NCBI GenBank assembly: GCA_964526035.1
Contig: CAZGKE010000202.1
Span: forward strand, 1 to 5,692
Direction: 5' to 3'
Length of the DNA: 5,692 nucleotides
From: DAOMOD01 sp964526035
GTDB taxonomy: Bacteria; Pseudomonadota; Gammaproteobacteria; Xanthomonadales; BPKI01
This document shows, piece by piece, positions 1 through 5,513 of the stretch; position 1 is the first letter of the stretch; the number at the start of each line of letters is the position of its first letter. The notes beneath the pieces were generated by a model. It saw nothing but the letters and a program-made list of their open reading frames with translations, searched no databases and was not told the DNA's origin. The translations under genes were made by a program, and so were the position numbers.

Positions 1-8
1 TCTTTGAC
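1..8 (+). promoter_or_regulatory. prfB: prfB programmed +1 ribosomal frameshift site (CTT TGA C)
   Basis: The first bases read T CTT TGA C TAC GAT. In the zero frame CTT (2-4) is followed by an in-frame TGA (5-7). A +1 slip on CTT lets the ribosome read GAC (6-8) and then continue through TAC GAT in the RF2 frame. This matches the E. coli site CUU UGA C, where RF2 autoregulates: low RF2 makes the UGA slow to decode and favours the slip. The Shine-Dalgarno-like stimulator that normally lies just upstream is outside the window and cannot be checked. Confidence 0.93.
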
Positions 9-1058
9 TACGATGCCCAGCGTGAGCGCCTCGAGGAAGTCACCCGCGAACTGGAGCACCCCGATGTCTGGAACGACGCCGCGCGCGCCCAGGAGCTGGG
101 CCGTGAGCGCGCCCGCCTGGAAAAGATCGTCGGCGAGCTGACCGGCATCGGCGAGTCCCTCGACGAGGCCGCCGATCTTCTCGAGCTGGCGGTGGGCGAG
201 GGCGACGAAGACACCGCACTTGCGGTGATAGAGGATGTCGCTGCGCTTTCGAGCCGCACCGACGCGCTGGAGTTCCGGCGCATGTTCTCGGGCAAGCTCG
301 ATGCGAACAATGCCTTCGTCGACATCCAGGCTGGCGCCGGCGGCACCGAGGCGCAGGACTGGGCCGAGATGCTGCTGCGCATGTACCTGCGCTGGTGTGA
401 GGCGCGCGGCTGGAAGACCGAGCTGATGGAAGTGAGCGCCGGCGAAGTCGCGGGCATCAAGTCCGCCACCTTCAGCGTCGAGGGTGAGTACGCCTATGGC
501 TGGCTGAAGACCGAGATCGGCGTGCATCGCCTGGTGCGCAAGTCGCCGTTCGACTCCGACAACCGCCGCCATACCAGCTTCACCTCGGTGTTCGTCAGTC
601 CCGAAGTCGACGACGACATCGATATCGACATCAATCCCGCCGACATCAAGATGGACGTCTACCGGTCTTCGGGTGCTGGCGGCCAGCACGTCAACAAGAC
701 CGAATCGGCGGTGCGCCTGACCCACGTTCCTAGCGGCATCGTGGTCGCCTGCCAGAGCGGTCGCAGCCAGCACGCAAACCGCGACCAGGCGATGAAGATG
801 CTGTCGGCCAAGCTCTACGAGATGGAGCTGCAGAAGCGCAACGTCGAGAAGCAGAAACTCGAAGACAGCAAGTCCGACATCGGCTGGGGCAGCCAGATCC
901 GCAACTACGTGCTCGACCAGAGCCGCATCAAGGACCTGCGCACCGGGGTGGAGCGTTCCGACACGCAGAAGGTACTGGACGGTGATCTCGACGAATTCGT
1001 CGAGGCGGCGCTGAAATCGGGCCTTGAGGCAGGCGCCAGGCGCATCGATGCGAGTTGA
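1..1058 (+). CDS. prfB: Peptide chain release factor 2 (RF2), 5' end outside the window
   Basis: RF2 recognises UGA and UAA stop codons in the ribosomal A site and triggers hydrolysis of peptidyl-tRNA. The visible part runs from the frameshift site to the TGA at 1056-1058. If the N terminus matches E. coli, GAC at 6-8 is Asp26. On that numbering the stop-codon-recognition tripeptide SPF (543-551) falls at 205-207 and the catalytic GGQ (678-686) at 250-252, exactly as in E. coli RF2. Full length would be about 375 aa against 365, the extra residues being a C-terminal tail (AGARRIDAS). The residue equivalent to E. coli K-12 Thr246 is Ser (666-668). SPF, rather than the PxT of RF1, separates this from prfA. 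Gln252 is the residue methylated by PrmC in known RF2s. Only the N-terminal ~24 codons lie off the left edge. The reading frame is intact throughout. Identification is very secure. Confidence 0.97.
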   Translation, partial: FDYDAQRERLEEVTRELEHPDVWNDAARAQELGRERARLEKIVGELTGIGESLDEAADLLELAVGEGDEDTALAVIEDVAALSSRTDALEFRRMFSGKLDANNAFVDIQAGAGGTEAQDWAEMLLRMYLRWCEARGWKTELMEVSAGEVAGIKSATFSVEGEYAYGWLKTEIGVHRLVRKSPFDSDNRRHTSFTSVFVSPEVDDDIDIDINPADIKMDVYRSSGAGGQHVNKTESAVRLTHVPSGIVVACQSGRSQHANRDQAMKMLSAKLYEMELQKRNVEKQKLEDSKSDIGWGSQIRNYVLDQSRIKDLRTGVERSDTQKVLDGDLDEFVEAALKSGLEAGARRIDAS

Positions 1059-1083
1059 TCCCGGGGCGGGAGTGGCTTAGGAT
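1055..1083 (+). promoter_or_regulatory. Candidate sigma-70 promoter of the toxin-antitoxin pair
   Basis: TTGATC (1055-1060, 4 of 6 to the -35 consensus) and TAGGAT (1078-1083, 4 of 6 to the -10 consensus) are separated by exactly 17 bp. The -35 box overlaps the prfB stop codon. Transcription would start near 1090, about 30 bp before the antitoxin ATG. The individual boxes are only moderate matches. The spacing, the location, and the inverted repeat over the predicted start are what make it plausible. Confidence 0.4.
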
Positions 1084-1097
1084 ATGGGTAGCCATAT
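1082..1097. promoter_or_regulatory. Inverted repeat, likely VapBC operator
   Basis: ATATGG (1082-1087) and CCATAT (1092-1097) form a perfect 6-bp inverted repeat around GTAG. It overlaps the end of the candidate -10 box and the predicted transcription start, 22 bp upstream of the antitoxin ATG. A further ATATCC (1114-1119), complementary to GGATAT (1080-1085), lies directly before the ATG. VapB-type ribbon-helix-helix antitoxins commonly repress their own operon by binding such repeats. That this is the operator is inference from position and symmetry. Confidence 0.45.
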
Positions 1098-1119
1098 TCA
1101 TCGATACGGGACGATATCC

Positions 1120-1356
1120 ATGAAGACGACCATCGACATTGCCGACGACCTCGTGCAGCGCGCGCGCAAGGTGCAGCGCGAGCAGGACCTGACGCTGCGC
1201 GCCTTGGTCGAGGAGGGTCTGCGTCTGGCCCTGGACCGCCACGAGCGCGTGGAGGCCGAGCCCTTCCGGCTGGTGACCTTCGGCCGCGGTGGGCTGACGG
1301 AAGAGGCCCGCACCTTGGGCTGGCAGGGGATTCTCGGTGGGGCCAACGAGCGGTGA
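1120..1356 (+). CDS. vapB: VapB-family antitoxin of a type II toxin-antitoxin system
   Basis: This 78-aa protein begins MKTTIDIADDLV, the usual start of VapB-type antitoxins. It has a short N-terminal beta strand (TTIDI, residues 3-7) followed by two predicted helices (about 8-22 and 25-38), which is the ribbon-helix-helix DNA-binding pattern. The C-terminal half (about 41-78), with EPFRLVTFGRGGL, is the expected toxin-binding tail. The antitoxin should bind and silence the PIN ribonuclease encoded next and repress the shared promoter. I chose the ATG at 1120 over the in-frame ATG at 1084: it gives the canonical family N terminus, has GGGA at 1108-1111 with 8-nt spacing, and leaves the inverted repeat untranslated. 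The stop overlaps the toxin GTG by 4 bp, so the two are translationally coupled. The family call is firm. The subfamily and the RNA target cannot be read from the sequence. Confidence 0.88.
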   Translation: MKTTIDIADDLVQRARKVQREQDLTLRALVEEGLRLALDRHERVEAEPFRLVTFGRGGLTEEARTLGWQGILGGANER

Positions 1357-1796
1357 TCGCGGTCGATACCAACGTCCTGATCGCCGCCCATCGCCCCGAC
1401 CACGAGTTTCACGAAGCGGCCAAGGAGGCCCTGCAGACGCTCGCGAATGGCGCCGCAGCCTGGTCGGTGCCCTGGCCCTGCGTTCATGAGTTTCTGCGCA
1501 TCGTGACCGGCAGCGTGTTCCGGCAGCCGACGCCCATGGACGTTGCCCTTGCAGCGGTGGAGGCCTGGTTCGTGACCGGCCGGTCGCGGGCCGTTCCTCT
1601 GGGCGAGGGCGCGATGCATCTGGAACTGCTTCGGCGTCTCGCGCTCGAGGGCAAGATTCGCGGCGCCGTGGTTCACGATGCGCGCATCGCCGCCATCTGT
1701 CTTGCGCACGGCGTCGGCGAGCTGTGGAGTGCCGATCGCGACTTCTCACGCTTTCCGGACCTGAAGATCCGCAACCCCCTGATCCAGGCGACCTGA
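1353..1796 (+). CDS. vapC: VapC-family PIN-domain ribonuclease toxin
   Basis: This 147-aa protein is a single PIN domain, a Mg2+-dependent ribonuclease fold. The acidic residues expected at the metal site are all present: Asp5 in VDTNVLI, Glu46 in VHEFLRI, Asp109 in VVHDARIAAI, and Asp128/Asp130 in WSADRDF. The toxin therefore looks catalytically intact. Characterised VapC toxins cut initiator tRNA, other tRNAs, or the sarcin-ricin loop of 23S rRNA, which stops translation. Which target applies here is unknown. It starts with GTG at 1353, inside the antitoxin's last codons (GTGA overlap), which ties its synthesis to the antitoxin. A G-rich stretch at 1336-1342 could serve as ribosome binding site. 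Length and N terminus (IAVDTNVL directly after the start) are typical. The stop lies 4 bp before lysS, so the three genes are probably co-transcribed. Confidence 0.9.
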   Translation: MIAVDTNVLIAAHRPDHEFHEAAKEALQTLANGAAAWSVPWPCVHEFLRIVTGSVFRQPTPMDVALAAVEAWFVTGRSRAVPLGEGAMHLELLRRLALEGKIRGAVVHDARIAAICLAHGVGELWSADRDFSRFPDLKIRNPLIQAT

Positions 1797-1800
1797 GCCG

Positions 1801-3330
1801 ATGAAACCCTCCAGTCCCGATTCCGGCGGATCCACCGCCACCGACGAGAACTTTCTGGTCGCCGAGCGCCGCGCCAAGCTCAAGGCGCTACGCGAACAGG
1901 GCGTGGCTTTCCCCAACGACTTCAGGCGTGCCGACTATGCCGGCGACCTGCAAACCGAATTTGCCGACGCCGAGCGCTGGACCACGGAGGCTATCGAGGG
2001 CGAGTCGCGCCGCGTGCAGGTCGCCGGCCGAATGATTGCCAAGCGGGTGATGGGCAAGGCCAGCTTCATCCAGCTGCAGGACATGAGCGGGCGCATCCAG
2101 GCCTTCCTCAAAGCCGACACCCTGGGCGACATCTACCAGGCGTTCAAGGGTTGGGATATCGGCGACATCGTCGCCGTGGCCGGCACCCTTACGCGCACCC
2201 GTACCGGCGAGCTGTCGGTTCAGGCCAACACGCTGCGCCTGCTGACCAAGTCGCTTCGCCCGCTGCCGGACAAGTGGCACGGGCTGGCTGACGTCGAGCA
2301 GCGCTACCGCCAGCGCTACGTCGATCTGATCGTCAATCCGGAAGCTCGCGAGGTGTTCGTGCTGCGTTCCCGCGTCATCACGGCGATGCGCGCCTGGCTG
2401 GATGCGCGGCGTTTCCTGGAGGTGGAAACGCCGATGATGCACTACATCCCCGGCGGCGCCACCGCGCGACCTTTCGTGACCCATCACAACGCGCTGGACC
2501 TCGATCTCTACCTGCGCGTGGCGCCCGAGCTTTACCTGAAGCGTCTGGTCGTGGGCGGGCTGGAGCGCGTCTACGAAATCAACCGCAACTTCCGCAACGA
2601 GGGCGTGTCCACCCGACACAACCCAGAGTTCACCATGCTCGAACTCTACGAGGCCTACGCCACCTACACCGAGGTGATGGATCTCACCGAGAGCATGATC
2701 CGCGATGTCGCGGTCTCGACCCTGGGCCGTACCTCAGTGACCTGGGAAGGCACCGACATCGATCTGGGTCCGAACTTCCGCCGCTGGCGTCTGAGCGAGG
2801 CAGTGCGCCACTTCAATCCCGAGATCAGCGAATCCGACTGCCGTGACCGCGAGGCGCTGGCAGCGCACTGCGCGCGCCTTGGTATCCCGGTCAAGAAGGA
2901 CCATGGCTGGGGCAAGCTGCTGCTGGAGATCTTCGAGAAGACCGTCGAGCCCAGCCTCAGGCAGCCGACCTTCATCACCCACTACCCGGTCGAGGTGTCG
3001 CCGCTGGCGCGCGAGAGCGACACCGAGCCCGGCATCACCGACCGCTTCGAGCTGTTCGTGCTGGGTCGCGAGATGGCCAACGGCTTCTCCGAGCTGAACG
3101 ATGCCGAGGATCAGGCCGCACGCTTCGAGGCCCAGGTGCAGGCAAAGGACGGCGGCGACCTGGAGGCCATGCACTACGACGCCGACTACATTCGGGCGCT
3201 CGAATACGGCATGGCGCCAACCGGCGGCCTCGGGGTGGGGATCGACCGCCTGGTGATGCTGTTCGCCGACTGCGCGTCGATTCGCGATGTGCTGCTGTTC
3301 CCCTACATGCGCCCGGAATCCACGGGCTGA
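1801..3330 (+). CDS. lysS: Lysyl-tRNA synthetase, class II
   Basis: This enzyme charges tRNA-Lys with lysine using ATP, in the cytoplasm, as a homodimer. The 509-aa product is full length (E. coli LysS has 505). An N-terminal OB-fold anticodon-binding domain spans about residues 70-150 (VAGRMIAKRVMGKASF). The class II catalytic core follows, with motif 1 near 195-215 (FLEVETPMM), motif 2 near 258-282 (RNFRNEG, TRHNPEFTMLELY) and motif 3 near 476-488 (GLGVGIDRLVML). The segments IPGGATARPF, HHNALDLDLYLR and NGFSELNDAEDQ match the bacterial enzyme closely, and no core motif is missing. The first 20 residues are variable, as in other LysS proteins. The ATG at 1801 is 4 bp after the toxin stop and lacks a clear Shine-Dalgarno sequence (only AGG at 1786-1788), so coupling to vapC translation is likely. 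prfB is its usual neighbour. Confidence 0.97.
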   Translation: MKPSSPDSGGSTATDENFLVAERRAKLKALREQGVAFPNDFRRADYAGDLQTEFADAERWTTEAIEGESRRVQVAGRMIAKRVMGKASFIQLQDMSGRIQAFLKADTLGDIYQAFKGWDIGDIVAVAGTLTRTRTGELSVQANTLRLLTKSLRPLPDKWHGLADVEQRYRQRYVDLIVNPEAREVFVLRSRVITAMRAWLDARRFLEVETPMMHYIPGGATARPFVTHHNALDLDLYLRVAPELYLKRLVVGGLERVYEINRNFRNEGVSTRHNPEFTMLELYEAYATYTEVMDLTESMIRDVAVSTLGRTSVTWEGTDIDLGPNFRRWRLSEAVRHFNPEISESDCRDREALAAHCARLGIPVKKDHGWGKLLLEIFEKTVEPSLRQPTFITHYPVEVSPLARESDTEPGITDRFELFVLGREMANGFSELNDAEDQAARFEAQVQAKDGGDLEAMHYDADYIRALEYGMAPTGGLGVGIDRLVMLFADCASIRDVLLFPYMRPESTG

Positions 3331-3471
3331 AGCGACCCGACGTGGGGCACGCCTGCGTCACAAGTTATTGATTATTCAGTTTCTGGCCCGTTCAGGTTCG
3401 CCGCGGCAAGCTGTCGGTGCGACGCCGCACTTTGGCGGAGTCGCCCAAACAACCGCCCCAGGAGGTTTGTC
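3331..3471 (+). promoter_or_regulatory. Intergenic region before the lipoprotein gene, probable promoter
   Basis: No gene or clear terminator for lysS is visible in these 141 bp. An AT-rich island at 3362-3382 (TTATTGATTATTCAGTTT) stands out from GC-rich surroundings and is the likeliest promoter area. TTGATT at 3368-3373 resembles a -35 box, but no good -10 box follows at 16-18 bp. The region ends in AGGAGG (3460-3465), a perfect Shine-Dalgarno core 6 nt before the lipoprotein ATG. Confidence 0.3.
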
Positions 3472-3921
3472 ATGAGTCGTCTTGCACTCAAGTCCGGTTT
3501 GATCGTTCTCGTCGCCCTGTTGATGACGGCCTGCGCTTCGCAGCCGCGCTATGGCGATTCACGCTACTCCGGCAGCCGCTGCAACACGTGCGGGACCATC
3601 CAGGCCATGGAGATGGTGTGGGTCCGCGAACGCGCTGGCGGCGGAGGTGCCGTGCTGGGCGCCATCATCGGTGGCGTGATCGGCAGCAATGTCGGTTCCG
3701 GTAGCGGTCGTCGCGCGGCCACCGTCGGTGGCGCCGTCGCCGGTGCCGCAATCGGCCATGAGGCCGAGCGTCGCCGCACCGATGAGCGTCGCGGCTATCT
3801 TTTCGAAGTGCGTCTCGACGATGGCCGCTGGGCTGAAGTCACGCAGCTTGAAAATCCCGGCCTTCGCGTCGGTGACCGCGTGATCATCAGCAACCAGCGC
3901 GTCCAGCCGCTGCGCCGCTGA
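3472..3921 (+). CDS. Glycine-zipper outer-membrane lipoprotein (SlyB / 17-kDa antigen type)
   Basis: This 149-aa protein begins with a basic n-region and hydrophobic stretch (residues 1-20) ending in LLMTAC, a lipobox with Cys21 as the lipidated residue. Ala22-Ser23 after the cysteine carry no inner-membrane retention Asp, which favours the outer membrane. Residues 56-95 are a glycine-zipper segment of two hydrophobic glycine-rich helices (GAVLGAIIGGVIG and VGGAVAGAAIG) split by a basic loop, as in the Rick_17kDa_Anti/SlyB family. The C-terminal part (about 106-149; FEVRLDDGRW, VGDRVII) is the small beta domain found behind such zippers. Cys37-x-x-Cys40 (CNTC) sits between lipobox and zipper. 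SlyB-type proteins are linked to envelope integrity; the role here is inferred from family. AGGAGG at 3460-3465 fixes the start. It is followed by a strong terminator, so it probably forms its own unit. A specific gene symbol is not justified. Confidence 0.88.
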   Translation: MSRLALKSGLIVLVALLMTACASQPRYGDSRYSGSRCNTCGTIQAMEMVWVRERAGGGGAVLGAIIGGVIGSNVGSGSGRRAATVGGAVAGAAIGHEAERRRTDERRGYLFEVRLDDGRWAEVTQLENPGLRVGDRVIISNQRVQPLRR

Positions 3922-3934
3922 ACCATCCGTGACG

Positions 3935-3970
3935 AACGCCCCGTCGACAATCGACGGGGCGTTTTCGTTT
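3935..3970 (+). terminator. Intrinsic (rho-independent) terminator of the lipoprotein gene
   Basis: A perfect 13-bp stem (3935-3947 with 3951-3963), mostly GC with AACGCCCCGTCGA on the left arm, closes on a 3-nt CAA loop. It is followed by TTTTCGTTT on the plus strand. It begins 13 bp after the lipoprotein stop and ends just before the lipase stop on the other strand. On the minus strand the hairpin also forms, but only a weak U tract (UUCGUC) follows, so it serves mainly plus-strand transcription. Confidence 0.9.
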
Positions 3971-3975
3971 CTTCG

Positions 3976-4674
3976 CTACTGGATCAGGTTGGCCTGCGTC
4001 ACCGGCGTCTGCGTGAGCAGTCCGATGTGGCCAAGCACAAAGGTATAGCTGGCGTTTTCATTCCAGATCGACGAGGTGTGGATGCCGCCCACCGTGCAGA
4101 TCCCGGTCGCGCACGCCGCCTGGTCGCTCCATGACTTGATGGAGTACACCCGGTCACCGAAGCGCTTGCCGGCGATTCCGTTGAGAAACGGGCTGTTGAC
4201 CGACAGGCCCCAGTATCCGCAGGTGCTGTTCCACACGTGCCATGGATAGGTGCCGCAGGTCCACAGCCCGCGGAATCCGCCGGCGATGCCGATGAAGGTG
4301 TGCACGTAGGGCCGCAGTCCGTGGTCGGCGATCTGCTTCGCGGCGAGCGTGGCGCCCATCGAGTGGCCGATCACGTCGATGCGGCCGGTGCAGGAGGCGG
4401 CAATGGCGTTGATCATCGCGTTGCGTACGGGCGTCTCCTCGCTGCCGTTGTGGTCGTTGCAGGCCGCGCAGGTCTTGCTTCCCCAATTGGGACGGAAGAT
4501 CTCGCCTACCGCGTAGCCGCGCGCGCGCAGCTCGACATAGGTGTTGTCGAAATTGGAAGGCGAGCCGACGTTGCCGTGCACCAGCACGACCGCATCGCGG
4601 CAGACGGCGTTGGCATCTTGCGTAAAGCACAGGAAGGCGGCCGCGCAGGCGGCCAGGATGGCGTTGCGGTACAT
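3976..4674 (-). CDS. Secreted lipase/esterase, alpha/beta-hydrolase fold
   Basis: A 232-aa secreted hydrolase expected to cleave ester bonds of acylglycerols or related lipids; the substrate is not known. Residues 1-23 form a signal peptide (hydrophobic core AILAACAAAFLCF, cleavage after ANA). The mature part opens with VVLVHGNVGSPSNF, the strand and HG oxyanion loop of bacterial lipases. GHSMG at 103-107 holds nucleophile Ser105. YSIKSWSDQ places the acid at Asp184, and LGHIGLL gives His216. The last two motifs resemble the SIYSSAD and GHIGLL segments of Bacillus subtilis LipA, so the triad looks complete. Eight cysteines in the mature protein (25, 69, 72, 95, 140, 152, 188, 193) suggest disulfides formed after export. 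I chose the ATG at 4674 over the one at 4707 because it starts the signal peptide directly and has GAGGGGA at 4681-4687 with 6-nt spacing. It is convergent with the lipoprotein gene. No dedicated chaperone or secretion gene is nearby. Confidence 0.85.
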   Translation of the reverse strand: MYRNAILAACAAAFLCFTQDANAVCRDAVVLVHGNVGSPSNFDNTYVELRARGYAVGEIFRPNWGSKTCAACNDHNGSEETPVRNAMINAIAASCTGRIDVIGHSMGATLAAKQIADHGLRPYVHTFIGIAGGFRGLWTCGTYPWHVWNSTCGYWGLSVNSPFLNGIAGKRFGDRVYSIKSWSDQAACATGICTVGGIHTSSIWNENASYTFVLGHIGLLTQTPVTQANLIQ

Positions 4675-4692
4675 GGTGTTTCCCCTCGTTGC

Positions 4693-4710
4693 GCCGTGCT
4701 CGCGCACGGC
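4693..4710 (-). promoter_or_regulatory. GNRA-loop hairpin in the lipase leader
   Basis: On the minus strand GCCGTGC and GCACGGC form a 7-bp GC-rich stem closed by GCGA, a GNRA-type tetraloop. It sits just upstream of the ribosome binding site (4681-4687) of the lipase gene. It could be an mRNA stabiliser, a leader structure, or chance in GC-rich DNA. No U tract follows, so it is not a classical terminator. Confidence 0.3.
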
Positions 4711-4825
4711 GGAAATCCCCGTGGAGAAACCTACGCCCGCTGTCGGTGGCCGTCACCTGTACCAAAGGGCAGCCTGTGAAGACGTCGCATCGACACTCTT
4801 CGCAAACTGCCGGGCCGCGGCGTGT
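4711..4825 (-). other. Gap between the 133-aa membrane protein gene and the lipase leader
   Basis: No gene is supported here. I see no terminator for the upstream membrane-protein gene. The best promoter-like pair for the lipase is weak (GTGACG, 17 bp, TAGGTT on the minus strand). Whether the lipase has its own promoter or is read through from upstream is open. Confidence 0.25.
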
Positions 4826-5227
4826 TCAGCTTCCGATGAAGCCAGGTGCTCTGCGCCGTCGAGCCAGCACGTGCGCGACCGCGCCGATGACGAGACAGAC
4901 AAGCGCCACCACATCCGCCACCACCACCCGAGCGACTGCACTGTTGTAGTCGCCCACCACCCACGCCAGCAGCAGGAACGAAACCACGCTTGCCGTCCCG
5001 GCGACCAGCGCCAGCGGGATCCACGCGACGCGGAAAGCCGCGGCCACCAGGAACACTCCCAGCAGCCCGAACAGCACCGCGCGATGGCGCATCAGGATGG
5101 CCAGGCTGGGGTCGCTGAATTCGATCCCGTACAGGGCGTGGAGGCGATCCGCGCCCAATACCCCCGAAACCGGCAGCAGGTGGATGAGACCGACGATGAG
5201 CAGCGCAGCGCAGACGATGTAACGCAT
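4826..5227 (-). CDS. Small membrane protein of unknown function, four predicted helices
   Basis: This 133-aa protein is not assigned a function. Four hydrophobic segments are visible at about residues 3-24, 49-66, 68-92 and 97-121. It ends in a basic tail (ARRRRAP, 122-128), which by the positive-inside rule puts the C terminus, and with four helices also the N terminus, in the cytoplasm. The longest loop (25-48) lies between helices 1 and 2 and holds ADRLHALYGIEFSDPSLAIL. It is followed by MRHRAVLFGLLG at 46-57, the most family-like looking block. No catalytic or metal-binding motif is evident. The ATG at 5227 is supported by AGGGA at 5234-5238 with 6-nt spacing on the minus strand. It starts 34 bp after the stop of the 83-aa membrane protein gene, so the two probably share a transcript. 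That a protein is made is likely from GC-rich codon use, ribosome binding site and membrane pattern. Confidence 0.8.
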   Translation of the reverse strand: MRYIVCAALLIVGLIHLLPVSGVLGADRLHALYGIEFSDPSLAILMRHRAVLFGLLGVFLVAAAFRVAWIPLALVAGTASVVSFLLLAWVVGDYNSAVARVVVADVVALVCLVIGAVAHVLARRRRAPGFIGS

Positions 5228-5261
5228 GGCATTTCCCTGAAGCGGTTGGCAGGAGAGCAGG

Positions 5262-5513
5262 TCAGCGCAACGGCAGTGGCTCGGCGCTCCCGGCCAGCAG
5301 GCGCAGTGCGAAAATCAGCAGCCACAGTCCGCCGATACCGTATACCGCGAACATCAGCCAGTAAGCGCCCGGCTGCTGATCGCGGTGGAACTTGAGCGTG
5401 CCCTTGAATCCGTTGGGACCGCAGGGAAGCCAGCCCTTGGTCAGGCTCTGCCAGTCCACCAGCAGCAGTCCGCCGCCGAGAACCATGAAGAACAGCCCCT
5501 GAAAGATTGCCAT
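5262..5513 (-). CDS. Small membrane protein of unknown function, two predicted helices
   Basis: This 83-aa protein has two hydrophobic segments, about residues 4-20 and 51-73. Between them is a polar loop with the distinctive stretch GWLPCGPNGFKG (27-38) followed by KFHRDQQPGAYW (41-52). The Pro/Gly-rich loop with one cysteine looks like a conserved feature, but I know no function for it. The ATG at 5513 is chosen because GGGGGAG at 5521-5527 precedes it by 7 nt. The frame stays open upstream to an ATG at 5630, but those extra 39 residues are Arg/Ala-rich and would bury the ribosome binding site and the expected promoter. It is the first gene of a probable two-gene unit with the 133-aa membrane protein. 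Confidence 0.75.
   Translation of the reverse strand: MAIFQGLFFMVLGGGLLLVDWQSLTKGWLPCGPNGFKGTLKFHRDQQPGAYWLMFAVYGIGGLWLLIFALRLLAGSAEPLPLR

Noticed and set aside
1084..1119. Upstream in-frame ATG at 1084 as the VapB start
   Set aside because: It would add 12 residues before the canonical MKTTIDIADD start, would translate the inverted repeat, and has no better ribosome binding site than the ATG at 1120.
928..1749. 273-aa minus-strand open frame across the vapBC region
   Set aside because: It is antisense to three well-supported genes and is Arg/Pro/Ala-rich, as expected of a GC-rich shadow frame. It has no recognisable domain.
1888..2619. 243-aa minus-strand open frame inside lysS
   Set aside because: It lies wholly opposite a highly conserved synthetase gene and shows no family motif, so it is a shadow of the coding strand.
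3420..3446. Possible lysS terminator hairpin (CCGC / GCGG with flanking GAC / GTC)
   Set aside because: The stem is short and interrupted by a mismatch, and no T tract follows.
4541..5395. 284-aa plus-strand open frame across the lipase and membrane-protein genes
   Set aside because: It is antisense to three minus-strand genes that have ribosome binding sites and signal or membrane patterns. Its own product is a His/Arg/Gln-rich, low-complexity sequence without domains.
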